The position numbers and the translations under genes are program-made. This document shows, one piece after another, positions 1 through 6,735 of a stretch of 12,063 nucleotides of DNA. Within the stretch, counting starts at the first letter, position 1; every line of letters begins with the position of its first letter. The stretch covers positions 1 through 12,063 of the forward strand of contig JBJMHZ010000018.1 in assembly GCA_045807125.1 (NCBI GenBank), in the 5' to 3' direction. The stretch is from JBJMHZ01 sp045807125 (GTDB lineage Bacteria > Actinomycetota > Actinomycetes > JAWWOL01). The notes below the pieces were generated by a model. The model did not search any database, was not told the origin of the DNA, and worked only from the letters and a program-made list of their open reading frames with translations.

Positions 1-752
1 GCCGCCGCGGCGACCACGCCGGCGGCGAGCCGCCTGCCGCCGTCCGCGCTTCGCGCCCCGGCCGCGCTTCGCGCCCCGGCCGCGAGCGGCACCGACCAGG
101 CGAGCACCACCTTGGCCGCCCGCCCCGGGCGCAGGTCGAGCAGGTTGACGACCCCGGCCGCGCCGGCGACGACCCCGGCCGACAGCAGCGCACCGGGGGT
201 CGCCCCGTCGGCGAGCGCCGCTCCCGCGGCGGCGCTCGCGCCGGCACCGGCCAGCTTCACCACCCCGGCCGAGACCCGGCCGGTCCGCAGCGCGGCGAGG
301 TGGCCGCGCAGGCCCTTGGTCGCCCGCTCGTCGGCCCGGCCGGTCCTGGCGTCGTCGTACCAGCCGACCGCGGCGGCACCGGTCACCGCGACGGCCGCAC
401 CCGCGAGCAGGCGCAGGCCGGCGGCACGGGCCGGGCCGGGCAGCATGCCGGGCACCCCCGCGCCGGTCAGCACGGCCGTGCCGGCGGCGACGCCCGCCAG
501 CGCGCCGGCCGCGGCGGCCGGGCCGGCGTGCAGCGTCACCGGGACGCCGGCATGGTTGCGTCGATGCCAGCGATCCTCCGCTCCGCCCGCTCCGTCCCCT
601 CCGGTCGCCGTCCCCCGGTCGCGCCGCTCCAGCAGGGCGAGCGCGCCGCGGGCGCTCGCAGCCGCCGCGATCCCCGCCGACAGCACCGCTGCGGGCACTG
701 CTGCGGGCACTGCTGCGGGCACCGTCCCGCGCCGCGCCGAGCCGGCGCTCAC
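1..752 (-). CDS. MraY-like (glycosyltransferase family 4-like) membrane protein, partial
   Basis: The reading frame is open from a GTG at 750-752 to the window edge (250 codons), so the C-terminus is missing. The GTG overlaps the mctB stop (GTGA), which implies translational coupling. Visible are an Ala/Gly/Val-rich hydrophobic protein with several probable membrane segments, an NHAGVPVTLHAGPA stretch at about residues 66-79, an acidic pair in GWYDDA (130-135), KGLRGHL (146-152) and NLLDLRPGRA (203-212). The Asp-Asp after a membrane segment followed by KGLRGHL and a downstream Asn-Leu-Leu-Asp are typical of the actinobacterial MraY/WecA-like family often found beside mctB. In that superfamily the Asp pair helps position Mg2+ and the nucleotide-sugar donor. 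The substrate here is unknown. The first 60 residues are low-complexity (VPAA repeats, then a charged linker) and may not all be part of the enzyme. A degenerate, non-catalytic paralogue is an alternative. Confidence 0.62.
   Translation of the reverse strand, partial: MSAGSARRGTVPAAVPAAVPAAVLSAGIAAAASARGALALLERRDRGTATGGDGAGGAEDRWHRRNHAGVPVTLHAGPAAAAGALAGVAAGTAVLTGAGVPGMLPGPARAAGLRLLAGAAVAVTGAAAVGWYDDARTGRADERATKGLRGHLAALRTGRVSAGVVKLAGAGASAAAGAALADGATPGALLSAGVVAGAAGVVNLLDLRPGRAAKVVLAWSVPLAAGARSAAGARSADGGRRLAAGVVAAA
46..81. repeat. Two tandem 18-base units inside the MraY-like gene
   Basis: GCGCTTCGCGCCCCGGCC occurs at 46-63 and is repeated exactly at 64-81. On the minus strand it encodes a duplicated Ala-Ala-Gly-Ala-Arg-Ser in the distal part of the partial MraY-like protein. 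It keeps the frame and looks like a recent duplication. Confidence 0.85.
688..723. repeat. Three tandem 12-base units inside the MraY-like gene
   Basis: Units of GCTGCGGGCACT (the last with a final C) lie head to tail at 688-699, 700-711 and 712-723. On the minus strand they encode repeated Val-Pro-Ala-Ala near residues 11-22 of the MraY-like protein. The unit length is a multiple of three, so copy-number change would keep the frame. This is probably slippage in a low-complexity N-terminus. Confidence 0.85.
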
Positions 753-1699
753 GGCTCCAGGCCGGGCAGCGCGGAGTCGCCGGCGGCGGCCTGCCCGTAC
801 GCGCCGGCATCGCCGCGACGCTGGGCGGCCAGCGCGAAGACCGTGGCGACCCGCCCGCGCGAGGTGTCGGCCGAGTCGACCGTCGACACGGTGTCGGCCA
901 CGTCGTTGCCGCGCACCGCGGCGAGCAGCGCGCCGGAGCGGGTGGCCTCCGCCGGGCCGGCGACGACCGCGCCGTCGCCGTCGGCGTCGAGCTCGGCGAC
1001 GAGGTCGCTGAGGGCTTGGGTGCCGGCCGACGCGGACGGGGCCGGCGTGGCGCCGGGCGGGCTGCCAGGGCCGCTGACGACGAGCGCGAGATCGCCAGGG
1101 CGAACGCCGGTGCCCCGCACCTTCAGCATGCGGGCGCTCTCCAGTCCGCTCAGCAGCTGCTCCAGCGCGGCGGAGCTGACGGAGCCGCTCGTCCCGTGCG
1201 CCATCAGCAGCGCCGCGAGCAGGTAGGCGGCGCGCTGCGACGGGGTCGCGCCGCCCTCCGGAAGGGTGACGCTCGCGGGCGCGAGGCTCGTCACGATGCT
1301 GCTGAGCCGCGCCGACTGGTCCGGGTCGACGTAGTTGCGGTTGAGCTTGAGCTCGCTCGCGACCGTACCGCCCGCGTCGAGCACAGCCTGCGCGAGCCGC
1401 CCGGTGAGCGCGTCGCTCGCGCCCGGCGCCTCGATGATGACCACCCGGTCACCGACCAGCCGGTCCGCGACGAGCGGCTGCTCGGCGGCCGCCGCGAACG
1501 CGTCGTCGCGGCCGAGCCTGGACTGCGTGTCGCTCAGCTGCCCGCGCAGGGCCGACTTGTCGTTGGTGAGCTGGTTGACCCGGTTGTTCAGATCCTTCAG
1601 CACGACGCCGTTGATGGTCGTGGTGCCGAGGACCAAGCCGATGGCGCCGGCAAGGAACACGGCGACGATGGACACGACGTGGTAGCGGAAGTCGATCAA
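749..1699 (-). CDS. mctB: MctB/SteB family envelope protein (copper transporter MctB domain)
   Basis: A 316-residue protein, close to the 314 residues of M. tuberculosis MctB (Rv1698). The start is TTG at 1697-1699: it gives the family N-terminus (L/M)IDFRYHVVS, and the steA stop overlaps it (TTGA). A longer upstream reading of this frame runs antisense-like through steA and is not credible. One membrane segment lies at about residues 7-27, followed by a predicted coiled coil (about 32-63, Leu/Asn/Gln heptads), a long extracytoplasmic domain, a Pro/Ser/Ala linker (about 211-226) and a conserved VSTVDSADTSRG near 271-282. In mycobacteria the protein was linked to copper tolerance and channel activity. 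In corynebacteria the homologue SteB works with SteA at the division septum. The coupling to steA favours the division role here; the copper role cannot be judged from sequence. Confidence 0.9.
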   Translation of the reverse strand: MIDFRYHVVSIVAVFLAGAIGLVLGTTTINGVVLKDLNNRVNQLTNDKSALRGQLSDTQSRLGRDDAFAAAAEQPLVADRLVGDRVVIIEAPGASDALTGRLAQAVLDAGGTVASELKLNRNYVDPDQSARLSSIVTSLAPASVTLPEGGATPSQRAAYLLAALLMAHGTSGSVSSAALEQLLSGLESARMLKVRGTGVRPGDLALVVSGPGSPPGATPAPSASAGTQALSDLVAELDADGDGAVVAGPAEATRSGALLAAVRGNDVADTVSTVDSADTSRGRVATVFALAAQRRGDAGAYGQAAAGDSALPGLEP

Positions 1700-2880
1700 C
1701 GCAGCAGTCCCTGGAGCCAGAAGAGGAAGTCGTCCCACTTGTCGAAGACGATCTTCCAGTACAGCTGGCCCACCGGCGTCACGGCGGTGGCCACCGCGAT
1801 GACGGCGAGCGCCGCCACGACGAGCAGGAGCAGCGAGGACGACCGGATGCGGCTGCGGTAGAGGCGGCTCACCCCCTTGGCGTCGACGAGCTTGCCACCC
1901 ACCCGCAGCCGGGTCAGGAACGTGCTGGCCATGCCGGCCCGCCCCTTGTCGAGGAACTCGACGAGCGTCGCGTGGCTGCCGACGGCCACGATGAGGCTCG
2001 CGCCCTTCTCGTCGGCGAGCAGCATGGCGACGTCCTCGCTGGTGCCGGCGGCGGGGAACAGCACGGCGTGCAGGCCCAGCTCCTCGACCCGCCGCAGGCC
2101 GGGGGCCCGCCCGTCGGGGTAGGCGTGCACGACCAGCTCGGCGCCGCAGCGCAGCGTCTCGTCGCTCACCGAGTCGAAGTCGCCGACGACGATCTGCGGC
2201 ACGTAGCCGCACTCCCGCAGCGCGTCGGCGCCGCCGTCCACGCCCATCAGGACCGGTCGGTACTCGCGGATGTAGGGCCGCAGCGCCTGCAGGTCCTCGC
2301 GGTAGTTGTAGCCGCGGACGACGAGCAGCACCTGCCGGCCCTCGATCTGGGTGCGGATGTCGGGCACGCCGACGCCGTCGAGCAGCAGGTCGCGCTCGCG
2401 GCGCAGGTACTCCATCGTGTTGGCGGCGAACGCCTCGATCTGCACCGCCAGCCCGGCGCGCGCCTCGGCGAGCGCGGCGTCGACCAGCTCCCTCGTCTGG
2501 AGCGTCCCCTTGGCGGCCACCTCCTCGGAGGAGGTGTAGAGCGTGTCGCCGTCGAGGCGGACGAGGTCGCCGTCGCGCACCGCGCTGAGCACCTCGGGGC
2601 CGACGTCGTCGACGAGCGGGATGCCCGCGTCGAGCAGCACCTCGGGGCCAAGGTTGGGGTAGCGACCGCTGATGCTCGGCGCCACGTTGACCACAGCCGT
2701 GACACCGGCCGCGACCAGGGCCTCGGCGGCGACCCGGTCGAGGTCGACATGGTCGATGACCGCGATCTCCCCTGGTCGGATCCGCTTGGTGAGGCTCTTG
2801 GTGCGAGCGTCGAGCCGCACCGTGCCCACCACCCCGCTGTCGGGACGATGACGGCTTCGGCGGAACACCGCACGGCTCAC
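1696..2880 (-). CDS. steA: Cytokinetic ring protein SteA
   Basis: A 394-residue protein, near the 393 of Rv1697. The GTG at 2878-2880 is chosen because a GGGAG element lies about 9 bases upstream and the length fits the family; upstream codons give a Pro/Arg-rich extension without a ribosome site. The body is strongly conserved: RTKSLTKRIRPGEIAVIDH (26-44), NVAPSISGRYPNLGPE (65-80), EAFAANTMEYLRRERDLLLDG (149-169), then a thiamine-pyrophosphokinase-like fold with GVDGGADA (213-220) and GDFDS (233-237). One hydrophobic membrane segment lies near 348-368, followed by a short Trp/Phe-rich tail. The family localises to the division ring and affects cell separation in corynebacteria. The kinase-like domain is a family trait; thiamine-related activity has not, to my knowledge, been shown. 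The gene is coupled to mctB and follows recN after about 100 bases. Confidence 0.93.
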   Translation of the reverse strand: MSRAVFRRSRHRPDSGVVGTVRLDARTKSLTKRIRPGEIAVIDHVDLDRVAAEALVAAGVTAVVNVAPSISGRYPNLGPEVLLDAGIPLVDDVGPEVLSAVRDGDLVRLDGDTLYTSSEEVAAKGTLQTRELVDAALAEARAGLAVQIEAFAANTMEYLRRERDLLLDGVGVPDIRTQIEGRQVLLVVRGYNYREDLQALRPYIREYRPVLMGVDGGADALRECGYVPQIVVGDFDSVSDETLRCGAELVVHAYPDGRAPGLRRVEELGLHAVLFPAAGTSEDVAMLLADEKGASLIVAVGSHATLVEFLDKGRAGMASTFLTRLRVGGKLVDAKGVSRLYRSRIRSSSLLLLVVAALAVIAVATAVTPVGQLYWKIVFDKWDDFLFWLQGLLR

Positions 2881-2911
2881 GGTGTCATGCTCCCACGGGC
2901 AGCAACGGCGG

Positions 2912-2942
2912 ATCCCCGGGCCGCGCCGCCAGCACCGGGGAC
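2912..2942 (-). terminator. Hairpin between recN and steA (weak terminator or attenuator candidate)
   Basis: On the minus strand GTCCCCGG pairs with CCGGGGAT (7 Watson-Crick pairs plus one G-U) around a 15-base GC-rich loop. No T-run follows. It lies in the 100-base gap between the recN stop and the steA ribosome site, so it could trim read-through or shape the steA leader. GC-rich DNA makes such hairpins by chance, hence low confidence. Confidence 0.3.
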
Positions 2943-2980
2943 GGCGGCTCGCGGCCGGCTCGGGCGGACTCGCGGCAGGC

Positions 2981-4732
2981 TCACGAGGAAGGTCGCTCAC
3001 CACCCTTCGCCGCGGCGGCGGTGGCGAGCAGCTCCTCGGCATGCCCCTGCGCCAGCGCCGACGACTCCAGACCGGCCAGCATGCGCGACAGCTCGCGCAC
3101 CCGGCCGGCGTCGTCCAGCGCCACCACCCCGCTCGCGGTCACCGTCCCGTCCCCGGACTTCTCGACCATCAGGTGCCGGTCGGCGAACGCGGCCACCTGC
3201 GGCAGGTGCGTGACGACGATGACTTGCGCGCTGCGGGCCAGCCGGGCGAGCCGGCGCCCGATCTCGACCGCCGCCCGGCCCCCCACCCCCGCGTCGACCT
3301 CGTCGAAGACGAACGTCGGCACCGGATCGGCCCCGGCGAGCACCACCTCGACGGCGAGCATCACGCGGGACAGCTCGCCGCCGGAGGCCCCTCGCGCCAG
3401 CGGCCGTGCCGCCGCGCCCGCGTGGGGCCGCAGCAGCAGCGCCACCTCGTCGACGCCGGCCGGACCGTAGGCCAGGATCCGGTCGCCGACCGGCAGCCCG
3501 TCCGGGTCGTCGCGCTGGGCGAGCTCGACGGCGAGCGCAGCCTGCGGCATGGCGAGGCCGCGCAGCTCGCTGCCCACCGCCGCGGCGAACCGGTCGGCCG
3601 CTGCGGTCCGCGCCAGGCTGAGCCGCCCGGCCAGGTCGGCGAGCCGCTCCGCCAGCGCCGCGCGCTCGCTCTCGAGCGCCGTGATCCGGTCGTCGGCGCC
3701 GTCGAGCTCAGCGAGCCGGTGCTGAGCCCGATCGGCCCACGCGAGCACCTCGCTCGCGTCGCCGCCGTACTTGCGGGTGAGCGCGGTGAGCGCGGCCAGC
3801 CGCTCGTTGGCGGTGGCCAGGCGCACCGGATCGGCGTCGACGCCGGCGGCGTACGACGCGAGATCGGCGGCCACGTCGGCGAGCAGGAAGCCGGCCTCCG
3901 CGACCCGGCCGGCCAGCGCCGCGAGCGCCTCGTCATGGCCCTGCACCGGGTCGAGCGCCCGCCGGGCCGCGGTGAGCAGGCCGAGCGCGTCGACCTCGTC
4001 GAGGGCGTCGGCGTCGCCGGTGAGCGCTACCTGCGCCTCGCCGGCCGCGCGCCGCAGCGCGTCGGCATGGGACAACCGGTCGAGCTCGGCGACGAGCGCG
4101 CGGTCCTCCCCCGCCGCTGGCGCCACCGCGGCGATCTCGGCCAGCCCGAACCGGAGCACGTCGGCCTCCTGGGCTCGCTCGCGAGCCCTGGCCCGCAGCT
4201 CGGCGAGCGTGGCCACCGCATCGGCGTGGCGGGCGTAGGTGGCCGCGTAGGCGTCGAGCTGCTCGCGCACCGCCGCGCCGGCGTAGGCGTCGAGCGCGTC
4301 GCGCTGCGCCGCCGCGCGCAGCAACCGGTGCTGGTCGGACTGCCCGTGCACGGCGACGAGCCAGTCGGCCAGCTCGGCGAGCACGGCCACCGGGACCGCG
4401 CGCCCGCCGAGGTGGGCCCTCCCGCGCCCCTCGGCGCTGACCGAGCGATTCACGATCATCTCGTCGCCGTCGAGCTCGGCGCCGGCCTCGCGCGCCCTGG
4501 CCGCCACCCGGCCCGCCGGATCGACGCGCAACCGGCCCTCGACCACGGCCCGCGCGGCACCGGGCCGCACCAGCCCGGCGTCGGCGCGCCTGCCCAGGAG
4601 CAGGGCGAGCCCCTGCACCACCATCGTCTTGCCGGCGCCGGTCTCGCCGGTCACCACCGTGAGGCCAGGGCCCAGCTCGAGGACGGCGTCGTCGATGACG
4701 CCGAGCCCCTGGATGCGCATCTCCTCGAGCAC
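2981..4732 (-). CDS. recN: DNA repair ATPase RecN
   Basis: A 583-residue SMC-like ATPase of usual length that gathers broken DNA ends during RecA-dependent double-strand-break repair. N-terminal half: LEEMRIQGLGVID and Walker A GETGAGKT (29-36). The middle third is Ala/Leu/Arg/Glu-rich, as expected for the two arms of the coiled coil. C-terminal half: ABC signature ASGGELSR (449-456), Walker B ending in FDE (476-478) followed by DAGVGG, and the switch His in VTHLPQ (504-512). The start is GTG at 4730-4732; an ATG four codons later is possible but would cut the usual LEEM start. There is no clear Shine-Dalgarno before the GTG, but a TATCGT hexamer sits 6 bases upstream, suggesting a leaderless mRNA. 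It is separated by about 100 bases from nadK. Confidence 0.96.
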   Translation of the reverse strand: MLEEMRIQGLGVIDDAVLELGPGLTVVTGETGAGKTMVVQGLALLLGRRADAGLVRPGAARAVVEGRLRVDPAGRVAARAREAGAELDGDEMIVNRSVSAEGRGRAHLGGRAVPVAVLAELADWLVAVHGQSDQHRLLRAAAQRDALDAYAGAAVREQLDAYAATYARHADAVATLAELRARARERAQEADVLRFGLAEIAAVAPAAGEDRALVAELDRLSHADALRRAAGEAQVALTGDADALDEVDALGLLTAARRALDPVQGHDEALAALAGRVAEAGFLLADVAADLASYAAGVDADPVRLATANERLAALTALTRKYGGDASEVLAWADRAQHRLAELDGADDRITALESERAALAERLADLAGRLSLARTAAADRFAAAVGSELRGLAMPQAALAVELAQRDDPDGLPVGDRILAYGPAGVDEVALLLRPHAGAAARPLARGASGGELSRVMLAVEVVLAGADPVPTFVFDEVDAGVGGRAAVEIGRRLARLARSAQVIVVTHLPQVAAFADRHLMVEKSGDGTVTASGVVALDDAGRVRELSRMLAGLESSALAQGHAEELLATAAAAKGGERPSS

Positions 4733-4738
4733 GGCGCC

Positions 4739-4761
4739 ACGATAGCCGCTGCCGCCGACCG
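4739..4761 (-). promoter_or_regulatory. Candidate leaderless recN promoter resembling the PafBC/RecA-independent damage motif
   Basis: On the minus strand CGGTCGGCG (4753-4761) is followed by 8 bases and TATCGT (4739-4744), then 6 bases and the recN GTG. The mycobacterial RecA-independent damage promoter, bound by PafBC, is TTGTCRGTG-N8-TAnnnT. The spacing is exact, the -10 fits, and 6 of 9 upstream positions match including the GTCGG core. The distance from -10 to GTG suits transcription starting at the start codon. No SOS box of the TCGAAC-N4-GTTCGA type is seen. One match in GC-rich DNA is weak evidence. Confidence 0.42.
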
Positions 4762-4834
4762 TTTCGTGGCCCCGCGCGGCACCGCGTCAGCGCAGTACCC
4801 CCGCCGTGCCCGCGCGGTACCGGCGGCGTGCCGC

Positions 4835-5722
4835 TCAGTCCACGTGCCCGCGCCAGCCGCCGACCGGCAGGCCGAACTTCGCCACCAGCCGGTCGGTGAA
4901 GTGCCGCTGGTGCAGCCTGGCCAACCGCACGGGACGATGGCCCCTGCGCACCTCGATGCGCGTGCCCGGCGCCAGCTCCACCGTCCGCCGCCCGTCGCAG
5001 TTGAGCACCGCCGGCGTCTCGCCGAGCAGCTCGATCGCGAGCACCGAGTCGGGTCCGGTCACCAGCGGCCGGCTGAACAGCGCGTGCGCGCTGATCGGCA
5101 CCAGCAGCAGGGCCTCGACCTGCGGCCAGACGACCGGACCGCCGGCCGAGAAGGCGTACGCGGTCGAGCCGGTGGGCGTCGCGAGGACCACGCCGTCGCA
5201 GCCCCAGCGCGACAGCGGGCGCCCGTCGACCTCCACGACGACCTCGAGCATGCGCTCGCGCGCCGCCTTCTCGACCGATGCCTCGTTGAGCGCCCAGCCG
5301 ACGTCGTAGCGGCCGTCGGCGTAGTAGATCGCCACATCGACGGTCATCCGCTCCTCGACCTCGTAATGGCCGGCGACGACCCGCTCGACCGTCGCGTGCA
5401 GCGCCTCCCGCTCGGCCTCGGCCAGGAAGCCGACCCGGCCGAGGTTGATCCCGAGCACCGGGGTGCCGGCGGGGCGCGCCAGCTCGGCCGCCCGCAGCAG
5501 CGTGCCGTCGCCGCCGACCACGATGACGAGCTCGACGTCACCGGCCAGCGCCTTGTCGACCGGGACGACCGTCGCGCCGTCGAGGTCGAGCTGGGCAGCC
5601 TCCGTCTCGAGGACCCGGACGCCGATCCCCGCCGCGCACAGCTGGCGGCACACGGACGTGGTCGTGGTGACCGCCGCCTGCCGCCCGGTGTGGACGACGA
5701 GCAGCACCTCGCGCACGCTCAT
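4835..5722 (-). CDS. nadK: NAD kinase
   Basis: A 295-residue ATP- or polyphosphate-dependent NAD kinase that makes NADP in the cytoplasm. Diagnostic motifs: GGDGT (70-74) for the nucleotide site, GINLGRVGFLAE (91-102), NEAS (146-149), and the Gly-rich GCDGVVLATPTGSTAYAFS stretch (174-192) followed by AGGPVV. The ATG at 5720-5722 overlaps the tlyA stop (ATGA), and the protein begins in the family manner (MSVREVLLVVHTGR), so the in-frame extension to 5791 is rejected. The tlyA-nadK-recN order is the classical actinobacterial one. Expression probably depends on the upstream tlyA transcript. Confidence 0.96.
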   Translation of the reverse strand: MSVREVLLVVHTGRQAAVTTTTSVCRQLCAAGIGVRVLETEAAQLDLDGATVVPVDKALAGDVELVIVVGGDGTLLRAAELARPAGTPVLGINLGRVGFLAEAEREALHATVERVVAGHYEVEERMTVDVAIYYADGRYDVGWALNEASVEKAARERMLEVVVEVDGRPLSRWGCDGVVLATPTGSTAYAFSAGGPVVWPQVEALLLVPISAHALFSRPLVTGPDSVLAIELLGETPAVLNCDGRRTVELAPGTRIEVRRGHRPVRLARLHQRHFTDRLVAKFGLPVGGWRGHVD

Positions 5723-6525
5723 GCCGGCCCCGCCTCGACGGCGCGCACCAGCTCGTCCCGGACGAGCGGGGGCGCGCCGGCACGCAGCCACAGGAAGTAC
5801 TCGACGTTGCCGGCCGGCCCGGGCAGCGGGCTGGCGACCACGCCGGCCACCCCCAGCCCGAGCGTGGCCGCGGCCGCGGCCACCTCGGCGACCGCGTCGG
5901 CGCGCAGCGCGGCGTCGTGGACCACGCCACCGGGCCCCAGCCGCTCGCGCCCCACCTCGAACTGCGGCTTGACCATCGGCAGGAGGTCGGCGCCGGGCGT
6001 GGCGCAGGCGACCAGCGCCGGGAGCACCAGCCGCAGCGAGATGAAGGACAGGTCACCGACGACGAGGTCCACCGGCTCACCCACCTGCTCCGGGGCGAGC
6101 GCGCGTACGTTGGTCCGCTCCAGCAGGGTCACCCGCTGATCGGTGCGCAGCGACCAGGCCAGCTGCCCGTAGCCCACGTCGACCGCGACCACGTGCGTGG
6201 CGCCCCTGCGCAGCAGGACGTCGGTGAACCCACCGGTCGAGGCTCCGGCGTCGAGGCAGCGCTGGCCGGCCACCACGAGCCCTCGCGGCGCGAGGGCGTC
6301 GAGCGCGCCGGCGAGCTTGTGGCCGCCCCGCGAGACGTAATCGGCGGACGGGTCGGCACCCTCGACGCGCAGCGACACCCCGCCGTCGACCTGCGTCGCG
6401 ACCTTGGTGGCCGGCCGGCCGCTCACCCGCACCCGCCCGGCCGCCACGAGCTCGGCGGCCTGCTCCCGCGACCGCGCGAGCCCGCGCCTGACGAGCTCGG
6501 CGTCCAGCCGGAGGCGCCGAGCCAC
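5719..6525 (-). CDS. tlyA: TlyA 16S/23S rRNA (cytidine-2'-O)-methyltransferase
   Basis: A 268-residue protein, the same length as M. tuberculosis TlyA, which methylates 16S C1409 and 23S C1920 and makes ribosomes sensitive to capreomycin and viomycin. An S4 RNA-binding domain spans about 3-60 (LDAELVRRGLARSREQA). The methyltransferase domain has the SAM motif LDAGASTGGF (91-100) and a K-D-K-E set at K70, D158 (GDLSF), K186 (MVKPQFE) and E242 (GNVEYF), matching the K69/D154/K182/E238 reported for the mycobacterial enzyme. The start is GTG at 6523-6525, one base after the stop of the preceding small gene; no strong ribosome site is seen, so re-initiation is likely. The interdomain linker reads ADYV where the M. 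tuberculosis protein has RAWV. Older databases call the family 'hemolysin'. Confidence 0.95.
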   Translation of the reverse strand: MARRLRLDAELVRRGLARSREQAAELVAAGRVRVSGRPATKVATQVDGGVSLRVEGADPSADYVSRGGHKLAGALDALAPRGLVVAGQRCLDAGASTGGFTDVLLRRGATHVVAVDVGYGQLAWSLRTDQRVTLLERTNVRALAPEQVGEPVDLVVGDLSFISLRLVLPALVACATPGADLLPMVKPQFEVGRERLGPGGVVHDAALRADAVAEVAAAAATLGLGVAGVVASPLPGPAGNVEYFLWLRAGAPPLVRDELVRAVEAGPA

Positions 6526-6526
6526 C

Positions 6527-6685
6527 CTACGCGCCGTCGAGATCGGCGAGCGCGTCCTGCAGGAGCCGGTGCACGTCCTCGTAGACCGCGACGTGGCCGG
6601 CCACGTCGCCGGCGAGCGGCTCGCCGCCGAGCGCGCCCAGTCGCTCGAGCGCCGCGTCGACGCGAGGCTCCCCGGTGTGGTCCAT
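6527..6685 (-). CDS. Conserved 52-residue protein of unknown function (Rv1693-like position)
   Basis: ATG at 6683-6685 with a good ribosome site (GAAGGGA, about 9 bases upstream) and a TAG stop one base before the tlyA GTG. The acidic protein has two short helical blocks: VDAALERLGAL (9-19) and HVAVYEDVHRLLQDALADLD (31-50). No cysteines, membrane segment or enzyme motif are visible. A protein of similar size in the same place (between the HAD phosphatase and tlyA) occurs in mycobacteria (Rv1693) and, as I recall, in streptomycetes, so the small gene is real. The function is unknown. It may help translation of tlyA by coupling, or act as a small helical partner protein. Confidence 0.8.
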   Translation of the reverse strand: MDHTGEPRVDAALERLGALGGEPLAGDVAGHVAVYEDVHRLLQDALADLDGA

Positions 6686-6735
6686 GGCAGGCGATCCCTT
6701 CGAGCGCCGGGCCGTCGGCTCCGGTAGGCACGACG

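Noticed and set aside
688..723. CRISPR-like short direct repeats
   Set aside because: The units are contiguous with no spacers and sit in a coding frame; this is a simple tandem repeat.
2881..3042. A longer SteA starting near 3042
   Set aside because: The extension is Pro/Arg-rich, overlaps the recN end and lacks a ribosome site, while the GTG at 2880 has one and gives the normal family length.
4733..4834. SOS (LexA) box before recN
   Set aside because: No TCGAAC-N4-GTTCGA-like palindrome was found in the gap.
2882..6139. A very long open frame on the plus strand (over 1,000 codons) opposite recN, nadK and tlyA
   Set aside because: It is antisense to three clearly recognisable genes; its product is Arg/His/Gly/Pro-rich without any domain, as expected from GC-rich codon shadow.
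5719..6525. TlyA as a hemolysin
   Set aside because: The S4 plus FtsJ-like domains and K-D-K-E set mark an rRNA methyltransferase; the hemolysin label is historical.
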